Program-made: the position numbers and the translations under genes
The notes under the pieces: generated by a model
What the model saw: the letters and a program-made list of their open reading frames with translations, nothing else
Told to the model about the DNA's origin: nothing
The model's database searches: none
Assembly: GCA_017475485.1 (NCBI GenBank)
Contig: JAFVFO010000044.1
Location: 1 to 48,469, forward strand
DNA from: Candidatus Gastranaerophilales bacterium
Lineage (GTDB): Bacteria > Cyanobacteriota > Vampirovibrionia > Gastranaerophilales > Gastranaerophilaceae
DNA length: 48,469 nt
Direction: 5' to 3'
Shown: positions 17,392 through 25,189 of the stretch, piece by piece
How positions within the stretch are numbered: the stretch's first letter is position 1
Layout: the number at the start of each line of letters is the position of its first letter

Positions 17392-17456
17392 ACTTTAATT
17401 TTCGCACAAAAAGATTTTTATACAAAAAGTTAAAATTTTTAATAATTAATAAACCT

Positions 17457-17485
17457 TTGTAAAATTATAGGTTTTAGCGTAAAAT
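17457..17485 (+). promoter_or_regulatory. Promoter of the SDR/radical SAM operon, probably leaderless
   Basis: TTGTAA (17457-17462), 17 bases, then TAAAAT (17480-17485). The expected transcription start (about 7 bases on) falls at the ATG at 17492, and no Shine-Dalgarno sequence lies in between. Confidence 0.5.
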
Positions 17486-17491
17486 AATTTT

Positions 17492-18292
17492 ATGGGTAAA
17501 AATATTTTAGTAATAGCTTCAACGTCGGAGTTAGCTCAAAGGACAATAACCGAACTTAAAAATCAAGGGTATAATATTTATACAACCTCTCGCCATGCCG
17601 CAGGAGTTATGGAAGAAGGTGTTATAGAATACAAGTTGAATGTTGCAGATGAATATGATTTTATACATTTAAAAGAAAAATTATCATCTGTTCAATTTGA
17701 TACAATCATCAACTTCGCGGGAATTGCAATTGCAGGCGCTGTTGATGAGTTATCCGAAATAGAACTGAAAAAACAGCTTGATGTTAATTTATTCGGTTTA
17801 TTAAGAATAATTAAATATTTATGCCCAAATTTAGCAAAAGAAGGAAAATTAATTAATGTAAGTTCTATGGCTTCATACGGCATTTTTCCTTTTTTAAGCC
17901 CGTATTGCATTTCTAAAGCAAGCGCAGATATTTTATTAAATACTTATTCAATTGAAACAGGTATAAAAACAGTGTCAATCCGTCCGGGGGCTGTTGCTAC
18001 AAAGTTTTGGGAAAGCTCAATAGAATTAAACAAAGATACCTTAAAAGATAAATCTAAATACAATAAAGAAAAAGAGTTTATCGTAAAAAATGCAAACAAA
18101 AATTCTTTGCACGCGGCAAACCCAATAGCTGTTGCAAAAAAAATTACAAATATTGTAAATTTAAAAAATCCAAAAACTGTCTATAACTTAGGTCTGGATT
18201 CCAAATTGGCAAAATGCACACGCTTTTTACCGCAAGGTATCATCAATTCAATAGTAAGATTTACATTAAAAAAGAGAATTAAAAAAGGATAA
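17492..18292 (+). CDS. Short-chain dehydrogenase/reductase
   Basis: The 266-residue product has the SDR Rossmann fold with an atypical first-loop motif (LVIASTSELAQ), NFAGIAIAGA (Asn74), VSSMAS (Ser124/125) and the catalytic YCISK (Tyr138, Lys142), followed by SIRPGAV. It is therefore likely to be an active NAD(P)-dependent oxidoreductase; the substrate cannot be told. Its stop overlaps the start of the radical SAM gene (TAATG), so the two probably act together. The ATG lacks a ribosome-binding site and may be leaderless. Confidence 0.9.
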   Translation: MGKNILVIASTSELAQRTITELKNQGYNIYTTSRHAAGVMEEGVIEYKLNVADEYDFIHLKEKLSSVQFDTIINFAGIAIAGAVDELSEIELKKQLDVNLFGLLRIIKYLCPNLAKEGKLINVSSMASYGIFPFLSPYCISKASADILLNTYSIETGIKTVSIRPGAVATKFWESSIELNKDTLKDKSKYNKEKEFIVKNANKNSLHAANPIAVAKKITNIVNLKNPKTVYNLGLDSKLAKCTRFLPQGIINSIVRFTLKKRIKKG

Positions 18293-19704
18293 TGGCAAGA
18301 AAAGAGAAAATATTTTTTGTATATCCACCTTCCCCCGTAATGAATAGAGAAGATAGATGTCAACAGCCGACAGGCGAAACTATTATTATTCCGCCATTGC
18401 CGCCTATTGATATGATGAATTTATCAGCCATTGCAAAAAATAAAGGGTTTGATACCAAATTTCATGATTACAGTTTAAAATCAGAAAATGTTTATGATTT
18501 TTTAAGAGATTTAAGAGAATACAAGCCCGATTTCCTTGTAATAAATGTTGCTTCAACCACTCTTGAAGGCGATTTGTCGATTTTGAAAGAAGCGGGTGAT
18601 TTATTACAAAATACTCTTGTAATTGTCAAAGGGGCAATATTTAATTTCAGTTCTTATTCAATTATGCAAAAATACCCCGAAATTGACGTTGCTCTGCGTT
18701 CGGAAATTGAAGAAGCCTTCGAGGAAGTTATCAGCTATAAAGACTTTAAAAATATTAAAGGAATTACATATCAAATAAACGACAGGATTATCTCAACTCC
18801 TGATAGAGAATTAAAAAATACTTTGGATAATCTCCCTATACCGGATAGAGATTTAATTGATAATAATTTTTATATTCGTCCCGACACAAAAAAACCGCAA
18901 ACAATTATCCGCGTTGCAAAAGGATGTCCAAATCATTGTTTCTTTTGTCTTGCAACCCCCTTAAACGGTTCTGTTGTAAGGTATAGAAGTGTTGAACTTG
19001 TTATTGAAGAAATTAAGCAATGTATTGAAAAATATAATATTAAAGACTTTATTTTCTGGTCAGATATTTTTAACAAAGATAACGGATACGTTCAAAGGCT
19101 CTCAAGGCGCATAATTGATGAAGGTCTTAATATTAATTTTTCTGCAAATACAAGGGCCGATACTCTTGATTTTGAAACATTAAAATTAATGAAAAAAGCA
19201 GGTTGCAACCTTTTATCAATAGGAATTGAAAGCGGAAATAACGAAGTGCTTCAAAAAATGGGCAAAGGCATCACAAAAGCCCAAGTGGAAGAAGCCGTTC
19301 AAATGATTAAAAAAGCAGGTATTCAAATCTATGCTTATTATGTTTTAGGGCTTCCGTGGGAAACAAAAGAAACCATAGAAGAAACTTATAATTTTGCCGT
19401 TAAATTAAACACCGACTACGCAAGTTTTTATACGGCAACAGCTTTAATGGGTACAAAATTTTACGATTATGCAGAAAAAAACAGGCTCGGCATAATAAAT
19501 TACGAAAAGCCCTACTTTTTCCCGAGCGTTAAAAGCTACGAACTTTCAGCACAAGAAATTTTTGAATACAATAAAAAATTCAATAAAAATTATTACCTAA
19601 GACCGCGCTATATTTTAAAAATGGCTTGTAAAATAAATTCTTTACTTAAATTTCAAATTTATTATGATACGTTTTTAAAACTGATTAAAAAATCAGATAT
19701 CTAA
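18292..19704 (+). CDS. Radical SAM protein with B12-binding-like N-terminal domain
   Basis: The 470-residue product has an N-terminal region resembling the B12-binding fold of BchE/HpnJ-type proteins (about 1-150) but without a clear DxHxxG cobalamin motif. The radical SAM core has the 4Fe-4S ligands CPNHCFFC (Cys212, 216, 219), the GIESGNNEVLQKMGKG segment and YVLGLPWET. It is translationally coupled to the SDR gene. Candidate roles include lipid or cofactor modification, but nothing fixes the substrate. Its stop overlaps by 4 bases with the end of the convergent ZIP transporter gene. Confidence 0.88.
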   Translation: MARKEKIFFVYPPSPVMNREDRCQQPTGETIIIPPLPPIDMMNLSAIAKNKGFDTKFHDYSLKSENVYDFLRDLREYKPDFLVINVASTTLEGDLSILKEAGDLLQNTLVIVKGAIFNFSSYSIMQKYPEIDVALRSEIEEAFEEVISYKDFKNIKGITYQINDRIISTPDRELKNTLDNLPIPDRDLIDNNFYIRPDTKKPQTIIRVAKGCPNHCFFCLATPLNGSVVRYRSVELVIEEIKQCIEKYNIKDFIFWSDIFNKDNGYVQRLSRRIIDEGLNINFSANTRADTLDFETLKLMKKAGCNLLSIGIESGNNEVLQKMGKGITKAQVEEAVQMIKKAGIQIYAYYVLGLPWETKETIEETYNFAVKLNTDYASFYTATALMGTKFYDYAEKNRLGIINYEKPYFFPSVKSYELSAQEIFEYNKKFNKNYYLRPRYILKMACKINSLLKFQIYYDTFLKLIKKSDI

Positions 19705-20537
19705 ATAACAACAAGCGCAAACCCCATAATCAAAATGCCGGCCACTACACCTGAAATTGAGTAATGCCCTGTATCATAATCTTTTGATAAAGGCAATAAA
19801 GTATCAAGCGCAATATAAGTCATAATTCCGGCTACAAGCGCAAATAATATTCCTATACACATATTCGGAAAGAGAAGTTTTACAACAAAAAATCCCAAAA
19901 CACCCCCTAAAGGTTCTGCCATACCTGACAAAAAACAATACAGAAAAGATTTTCTTTTTGAATGAGTTGCCTGATAAACAGGAATTGAAATAGCCATACC
20001 CTCGGGAATGTTATGTATTGCAATTGCAAGTACAATCCCTATGCCAAGAGTAAAATTTTGCGCCGTCATAAAGAAAGTCGCCAAACCCTCGGGGAAATTG
20101 TGAATTGCAACTGCAATTGCAGTTAATAACCCTGCTCTTTTAATTTTGCCTAAATGTATAACGGCATTTTCATCGGGTTTAGAATCGGAACTGTCAATAT
20201 GTTTTTCATTTGCACCGATTTGTTTTGAAAACATATTTGCCTGTATATGATCAGGTATTACATAATCAATTAAAGCCGCAATAAGCATTCCTAACGTAAA
20301 TAAAATTATGGTCAGCCACAAAAAATTATTTCCCATTTGTTTTGAAATTAAGCCCGAGGCTTCAGGATACAAATCCACCAAAGAGATGAAAATCATTGTT
20401 CCGGCCGACAGCCCGAGTCCGAACGATAAAAATTTAAGAGAATTTCTTTTTATAAAAAATGTTGCAAAGCCGCCCACCAACGTTGACAAGCCTGCAAGAG
20501 AAGAAAGAAATAGAGCAATTAAATATGTTTTTATCAT
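19701..20537 (-). CDS. zupT: ZIP-family metal transporter (ZupT-like)
   Basis: Inner-membrane divalent metal importer, mainly for zinc. The 278-residue product has about eight hydrophobic segments and the family metal-site motifs HNFPEGLATF and HNIPEGMAI, plus GMAEPLGGVLGF. A hydrophilic loop around 110-130 contains HIDSSDSKPDE and HLGK, a possible metal-sensing loop. It is a single gene, convergent with the radical SAM gene and divergent from the coiled-coil protein gene. I saw no clear Zur-like operator. Confidence 0.92.
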   Translation of the reverse strand: MIKTYLIALFLSSLAGLSTLVGGFATFFIKRNSLKFLSFGLGLSAGTMIFISLVDLYPEASGLISKQMGNNFLWLTIILFTLGMLIAALIDYVIPDHIQANMFSKQIGANEKHIDSSDSKPDENAVIHLGKIKRAGLLTAIAVAIHNFPEGLATFFMTAQNFTLGIGIVLAIAIHNIPEGMAISIPVYQATHSKRKSFLYCFLSGMAEPLGGVLGFFVVKLLFPNMCIGILFALVAGIMTYIALDTLLPLSKDYDTGHYSISGVVAGILIMGFALVVI

Positions 20538-20600
20538 AGCGAATAAATTATATCACTAAAAAAATAAATCAAATAAAAAGAGTAATTATTTGAATATCGT

Positions 20601-20629
20601 TTGACCTGACATGACACCTTTTGTAAAAT
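20601..20629 (+). promoter_or_regulatory. Promoter for the secreted coiled-coil protein
   Basis: TTGACC (20601-20606), 17 bases, then TAAAAT (20624-20629), a near-consensus sigma-70-type promoter. The ATG at 20663 has a CGGAG ribosome site about 5 bases upstream. Confidence 0.7.
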
Positions 20630-20662
20630 ACAATTAGATAAGAATTACAAAACGGAGAAAAA

Positions 20663-21088
20663 ATGAAAAAATTATTTATTACCTCATTAATTATGCTGGC
20701 AGTAGGAAATATAGCATTCGGAGCAACAACTGCATTTGATTCTATGGATAAAGCAGTGGAAGTTAAATTAGCACCGGCTATTACAACAACACAAAACACT
20801 GCAAAAACAACATCAACAGCAACAGCGACCACAACAGCACCTGCATCATCAAACATCCAAGTGCAAAAATTTAACAATGCATTAGTTAATTTAGATGATG
20901 CTCAAGTAGAACTAAGACAAGATTTAGCAACTGTTACAGCAAAATATAATAATGCACTTATAGAAAAAGAAAAGGCAATACAAAACTGCAAAAGCCTTAA
21001 AAAAGAAATTAAAGCCATCAATAAAAAGATGAAAAATGTTGATAAATCTAAAAAGATGATTAATGCAAACCTCGAAAGTGCACATTAG
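20663..21088 (+). CDS. Secreted protein with Thr/Ala linker and coiled coil
   Basis: Unknown family. The 141-residue product has a clear signal peptide (MKKLFITSLIMLAVGNIAFG-A, cleavage likely after AFGA), then a Thr/Ala-rich linker (about 42-62), then a long charged heptad-type helix (about 66-135) rich in Lys, Asn and Leu. It may be a periplasmic or envelope spacer, but no function can be assigned. It has its own strong promoter and precedes the sigma factor gene by about 100 bases. A GTCATC/GATGAC inverted repeat just downstream lacks a T-tail. Confidence 0.75.
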   Translation: MKKLFITSLIMLAVGNIAFGATTAFDSMDKAVEVKLAPAITTTQNTAKTTSTATATTTAPASSNIQVQKFNNALVNLDDAQVELRQDLATVTAKYNNALIEKEKAIQNCKSLKKEIKAINKKMKNVDKSKKMINANLESAH

Positions 21089-21186
21089 TCATCTTCATGC
21101 AAACAGATGATGACAAAAATCCGATTTTTAGAGAATATCAATAATAACAATAGAAATTTTGACATTGGGGAATCAAGAGAAATACA

Positions 21187-22011
21187 ATGAGTCAGACAAC
21201 CGACATTGATTCATACAAAAAAATAGTAAGACTAACAGATAAAGAATTAGACGACCTTTGGGGACAATATCTTTCTGATAGAGCAAATAAAGAAGTAAGA
21301 GATAAACTTATAGTACAGTACATCTATCTTGCCAGATATGTTGTAGGCAGAATTAAAGTTAATCTTCCGCCGAGCTTTTCATTTGAAGACATTGTTTCTT
21401 TCGGCATTGAAGGGCTTATTGACGCCATAGAAAAATATCATCCCTCAAAAGGTGCAAAGTTTGAATCTTATGCACTTATGAGAATAAGAGGCTCTATAAT
21501 AGATAAAATCCGCTCTTCCGATTGGCTGCCAAGAACTTTAAGAAGAAAAATCAAAGAAGTTAAACTTGCAACAGAAAAATTAAAACAACAAATCGGCAGA
21601 GCACCCACTACAAAAGAAGTTGCAGATATCATGGGTCTGCCTGAAGAAAAAGTTATTGAAATAATGTCTTCCGATGTAAGTGTCAATTCGATTTACGATA
21701 AAAAAGGTGTCGGAGAAGATTCGGTTGAAATTATAGATACAATTGAAGACGAACATTCAAACCGCCCTGAAGAAGAAATTGAAAAAACCGACGCAAAGAA
21801 AGAACTGGAATCCGCATTGAAAAAACTCCCCGAGCGCGAAAGAACGCTTTTAGTATTTTACTACCACGAAAATATGACTTTAAAAGAAATCGGCGAAGCG
21901 ATAAATGTTTCAGAATCGCGTGTTTGCCAGCTTCATGCACAGGCAATTATGAAACTTAGAAATATTCTTTCCGTTAATCGTTCGGAACGCATGCGCAAAA
22001 CTATTGTTTAA
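21187..22011 (+). CDS. FliA/WhiG-type RNA polymerase sigma factor
   Basis: The 274-residue product is a sigma-28-type group 3 factor. Region 2 contains YLARYVVGRI and the signature FEDIVSFGIEGLIDAIEKY, then FESYALMRIRGSIIDKIRSSDWLPR. Region 3 has TTKEVADIMGLP, and region 4 has LPERERTLLVFYYHENMTLKEIG with the helix-turn-helix INVSESRVCQLHAQA. The family controls flagellar, developmental or stress genes, and no flagellar or anti-sigma gene is in view. A TTGACA-18-TACAAT pair overlaps the start codon and is probably coincidental. A weak AAGAGA precedes the ATG. Confidence 0.92.
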   Translation: MSQTTDIDSYKKIVRLTDKELDDLWGQYLSDRANKEVRDKLIVQYIYLARYVVGRIKVNLPPSFSFEDIVSFGIEGLIDAIEKYHPSKGAKFESYALMRIRGSIIDKIRSSDWLPRTLRRKIKEVKLATEKLKQQIGRAPTTKEVADIMGLPEEKVIEIMSSDVSVNSIYDKKGVGEDSVEIIDTIEDEHSNRPEEEIEKTDAKKELESALKKLPERERTLLVFYYHENMTLKEIGEAINVSESRVCQLHAQAIMKLRNILSVNRSERMRKTIV

Positions 22012-22021
22012 AAAACTTTTA

Positions 22022-22060
22022 TGCTACAATACTCCTGTAAAAAATTTTTAAAGGAGTATT
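22022..22060 (+). promoter_or_regulatory. tpiA extended -10 promoter inside an SD-masking inverted repeat
   Basis: TGCTACAAT (22022-22030) matches an extended -10 promoter. Overlapping it, AATACTCCT (22028-22036) is a perfect complement of AGGAGTATT (22052-22060), which contains the tpiA ribosome site AAAGGAG. A transcript starting about 22037 lacks the masking arm; read-through RNA from the sigma gene would carry it and hide the ribosome site. The inverted repeat is seen directly, and the regulation is inference. Confidence 0.5.
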
Positions 22061-22064
22061 CAAA

Positions 22065-22853
22065 ATGGCAAGAAGACCAATTATTGCCGGCAACTGGAAA
22101 ATGAACAACAATAAAGCTGCCGCAAAAGAATTAATGGATGGTATAACAAGAGGTATCAAGGAACTAGACGCATCAAATATGCCCGAAGTTGTTGTAGCAC
22201 CAGCATTTACTGCTTTATGGCAAGTATATGACATGATTAAAAACGAACCAAAAATAGCGCTTGCGGCACAAAATGTTAATCCTAATCCTCAAGGTGCATA
22301 CACAGGCGAAGTTTCTTTAGAAATGCTTGCTGATTTCAATGTTAAATTTGTAATTATAGGGCACTCTGAACGTCGCCAAATGTTCAATGAAACTGATGAA
22401 TTTATTAATCAAAAAGCAATCGCTATTTTAAATGCGGGATTGACCCCTATAATTTGTTGCGGTGAAACTTTAGAACAAAGAGAACAGGGCATTACAGATA
22501 AACACTTAGAAAGTCAAATTACAAAAGCACTTAAAGATATCTCGGCAAATGACGTTGAAAAATCGGTTATCGCTTATGAACCAATTTGGGCAATAGGAAC
22601 CGGCAAATCTTGCGATGCAATCGAAGCAAACAGAACAATCGGCGAAATCAGAAAAGTTGTTGCAAGATTATATTCTCAAGATGTTGCAGATAAAATCAGA
22701 ATTTTATACGGTGGCTCTGTTAAACCTTCAACTATCATTGAACAAATGGCACAGCCTGAAATTGACGGCGGCCTAATCGGCGGAGCTTCCTTAAAAGCAG
22801 ATAGCTTTATTGATTTAATCAAAGGCGCTATGCCACTATCAACAGTGCGCTAG
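22065..22853 (+). CDS. tpiA: Triose-phosphate isomerase
   Basis: Interconverts glyceraldehyde-3-phosphate and dihydroxyacetone phosphate. The 262-residue product has IAGNWKMNN with the active-site Asn and Lys, IIGHSERRQ with the catalytic His, and VIAYEPIWAIGTGK with the catalytic Glu, followed by YGGSVKP and GGLIGGASL. It starts at the ATG with a strong AAAGGAG site that lies inside an inverted repeat. The gene is probably monocistronic, with the trp promoter immediately downstream. Confidence 0.98.
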   Translation: MARRPIIAGNWKMNNNKAAAKELMDGITRGIKELDASNMPEVVVAPAFTALWQVYDMIKNEPKIALAAQNVNPNPQGAYTGEVSLEMLADFNVKFVIIGHSERRQMFNETDEFINQKAIAILNAGLTPIICCGETLEQREQGITDKHLESQITKALKDISANDVEKSVIAYEPIWAIGTGKSCDAIEANRTIGEIRKVVARLYSQDVADKIRILYGGSVKPSTIIEQMAQPEIDGGLIGGASLKADSFIDLIKGAMPLSTVR

Positions 22854-22862
22854 CACTATGGC

Positions 22863-22891
22863 TTGATTTTTTAAAGAAAATATTTTATACT
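22863..22891 (+). promoter_or_regulatory. trp operon promoter
   Basis: TTGATT (22863-22868), 17 bases, then TATACT (22886-22891). The expected transcription start is about 22898, at or one base before the ATG of the leader peptide (22899), so the leader would be translated from a leaderless end. Confidence 0.65.
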
Positions 22892-22898
22892 TCAAAAT

Positions 22899-22946
22899 AT
22901 GTTGAACAAACAAATCAAATTATCAAATATATGGTGGTGCTTGTAA
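22899..22946 (+). CDS. trpL: trp leader peptide
   Basis: This is a 15-residue open frame, MLNKQIKLSNIWWCL, with two adjacent Trp codons (TGG TGG, 22932-22937) just before its stop. The stop lies in the first arm of the alternating hairpins that end in a terminator upstream of trpEG. That is the classic layout for ribosome-mediated transcription attenuation: with enough Trp the ribosome reaches the stop and the terminator forms, and when it stalls at the Trp codons the antiterminator forms. There is no Shine-Dalgarno sequence, and the promoter spacing suggests a leaderless AUG. The peptide is too short for usual gene callers. Confidence 0.85.
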   Translation: MLNKQIKLSNIWWCL

Positions 22947-23027
22947 TTTTATACAAGCCTAATACTCATATTTTGATTTAGAAATATACAAAAATGGCTT
23001 GTACTATATTACAAGCCATTTTTTATT
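22939..23027 (+). terminator. trp attenuator
   Basis: Four arms share one complementary 7-8 base core. Arm 1 is GCTTGTA (22939-22945), arm 2 TACAAGCC (22952-22959), arm 3 GGCTTGTA (22996-23003) and arm 4 TACAAGCC (23010-23017). Pairings 1:2, 2:3 and 3:4 are all perfect and mutually exclusive. The 3:4 hairpin extends to a perfect 13-bp stem (22991-23003 with 23010-23022) with a U-rich tail, forming the terminator. Confidence 0.88.
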
Positions 23028-23041
23028 ATAAAGGGGAACAA

Positions 23042-25189
23042 ATGCAGGTAATCACAAAATCAAAAGTTACAATAACAAGAAAAGAAACAAAAATAGACAG
23101 CATAAAAGATATTTTATTTTTAGTTGACGAATTAGAAAGCACCCGAGGTATGTTTTTATCGTCAGGAACAGAATATCCCGGGCGCTATTCAAGGTGGGAA
23201 ACAGGCTTTACCTCACCGCCCGTTGAAATTATTGCCTATATGGATAAGGTTATTTTTAAACCTCTTAATGAAAAAGGTGAAATCATAGTTCAAATTTTTG
23301 AAAAGATTTTGACAAATAAAGCAGAATTTAATCTTGTTAAAAACGAATATTTAGAAGCAAAAATAAATTTTTCAAATAAAATATTTAAAGAAGAAGACCG
23401 TTCAAAACAACCTTCAATACTCACTCCTATAAGAATTTTGCTTGATGCTTTTAAATACAATATCAAAGATGCACTCGGATTTTACGGCGCATTCGGGTTT
23501 GACCTTTTGTTTCAGTTTGACAAAATAGAACTCGTTAACAAAAGAAATCCCGATACACCCGTTATAAGGCTGTTTTTCCCCGATAAAATATATACTTACG
23601 ACAGAAAAAAAGAAGAATGTATTTTATCCGAATATGATTTCAGCTATGAAAATTTAACAACAGAAGGCATAGAAATACCTAAAATCAAACCTCTTAAAGA
23701 CCAATCCGAAATTACAATACAAGGAGAAATAAATTCTAATATAACAGATGAAAAATATGCCTCTATGGTTGAACGTGCAAAAGAAAAAATGCGCGCAGGA
23801 GATGTATTTGAACTTGTTTTAAGAAGAAAATACTATACACAATACAACGGTTCATCATCAAAATTATTCTTAAAAATGATAGATATTAATCCTTCACCAT
23901 ATCAATTTTTCTGCCAATTTTTAGATGAACAATTAATAGGCACATCTCCTGAAATGTTTGTCAGAGTAACCGATAAGCGCGTTGAAACCTGCCCGATATC
24001 AGGCACAATAAAGCGCGGTAACAATGTAATAGAAGATGAAAAACAAATAAAAACTCTGCTTAATTCAAAAAAAGATGAAGTAGAATTAACAATGTGCACA
24101 GATGTTGACAGAAACGATAAATCGCGTATTTGCAAACCCGGCAGTGTAAGGCTTTTAGGAAGAAGGCAAATTGAAAAATACAAAGGCCTGTTCCATACGG
24201 TTGACCACGTTGAAGGAATTTTAAGAGATGATTGCAATGCAATAGACGCATTTTTATCACACATGTGGGCAGTTACATTAATGGGTTCGCCCAAATCAAC
24301 AGCTTCAAGGTTTATTGAAGAATTTGAAGACGAACCGCGCGAATACTATGGCGGTGCAGTAGGGGTAATGTTTTGCAACGGCAATATGAATACGGGAATT
24401 ACAATAAGAACGATTCATTTAAAAAACAATATCGCCAATTATTCCGTAGGTGCAAGTCTTGTCTATGACTCTATAGGCGAAGAAGAAGCACGCGAAACAC
24501 AAATTAAAGCTACTTCATTTTTTAATATTTTTAAAGCCCAAAAACAAAACCAAATAGGAATAACAACACCGCCCGCCAAAGGTTTAAGGGTTGTTGTTAT
24601 AGATAATGAAGATTCTTTTGTAAATACGTTATCGGATTATTTCAGACAAACCGGTGCGCTTGTTGTCACTTATCGTCATGGGGTTGATATTGATATAATA
24701 AAAGCACAAAATCCTGATTTAATACTGCATTCACCGGGGCCAAAACTGCCAAAAGACTTTAACATGCACTATTTAATTGAAAAATTAGCAGAACTCGATA
24801 TTCCTCAATTTGGGGTATGCCTTGGTTTGCAAGGAATTGCAGAAACTTTTGGTGCTAAATTAAAAAGAATTGAAACCCCAAGACAAGGTAAAACGTGGAT
24901 AATTTCACATAATAATGATAATATATTTGAAAATTTAACACAAAATTCGCCCGCAGGCGCATATCATTCCTGGGTTATAGATGAAACAACCTTGCCTGAT
25001 TGCCTGCAAGTAAATGCAAAATGTGAGCTCGGATATATAATGGGTATTTCACATAAAACAAAACCCATTTGGGCAGTACAATTTCACCCCGAATCAATCA
25101 TGAGTACGGAAAATGATTTCGGACACAAATTAATTGAAAATGTAGTAATGTTGGCAAGAAAGTACAAAAATGAAAGAAATAGTAAATAA
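23042..25189 (+). CDS. trpEG: Anthranilate synthase, fused TrpE-TrpG
   Basis: First step of tryptophan synthesis, chorismate plus glutamine to anthranilate. The 715-residue chain has a TrpE part (about 1-505) including the N-terminal regulatory motif ESTRG...YPGRYSRW, characteristic of fused enzymes, and TCPISGTIKRG and STASRFIEEFED-type regions. A TrpG glutaminase part (about 513-715) has LHSPGP, nucleophile Cys in FGVCLGLQG (about 593) and AVQFHPES with His and Glu. I chose the ATG at 23042, preceded by AAGGGG; an in-frame ATG at 22994 lies inside the attenuator stem. The rhizobial trpE(G) genes have a similar fusion and attenuation. Confidence 0.95.
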   Translation: MQVITKSKVTITRKETKIDSIKDILFLVDELESTRGMFLSSGTEYPGRYSRWETGFTSPPVEIIAYMDKVIFKPLNEKGEIIVQIFEKILTNKAEFNLVKNEYLEAKINFSNKIFKEEDRSKQPSILTPIRILLDAFKYNIKDALGFYGAFGFDLLFQFDKIELVNKRNPDTPVIRLFFPDKIYTYDRKKEECILSEYDFSYENLTTEGIEIPKIKPLKDQSEITIQGEINSNITDEKYASMVERAKEKMRAGDVFELVLRRKYYTQYNGSSSKLFLKMIDINPSPYQFFCQFLDEQLIGTSPEMFVRVTDKRVETCPISGTIKRGNNVIEDEKQIKTLLNSKKDEVELTMCTDVDRNDKSRICKPGSVRLLGRRQIEKYKGLFHTVDHVEGILRDDCNAIDAFLSHMWAVTLMGSPKSTASRFIEEFEDEPREYYGGAVGVMFCNGNMNTGITIRTIHLKNNIANYSVGASLVYDSIGEEEARETQIKATSFFNIFKAQKQNQIGITTPPAKGLRVVVIDNEDSFVNTLSDYFRQTGALVVTYRHGVDIDIIKAQNPDLILHSPGPKLPKDFNMHYLIEKLAELDIPQFGVCLGLQGIAETFGAKLKRIETPRQGKTWIISHNNDNIFENLTQNSPAGAYHSWVIDETTLPDCLQVNAKCELGYIMGISHKTKPIWAVQFHPESIMSTENDFGHKLIENVVMLARKYKNERNSK

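Noticed and set aside
22994-23041. Earlier in-frame ATG for trpEG
   Set aside because: It lies inside the terminator stem, has no ribosome site, and would add 16 residues absent from the family start; the ATG at 23042 has AAGGGG.
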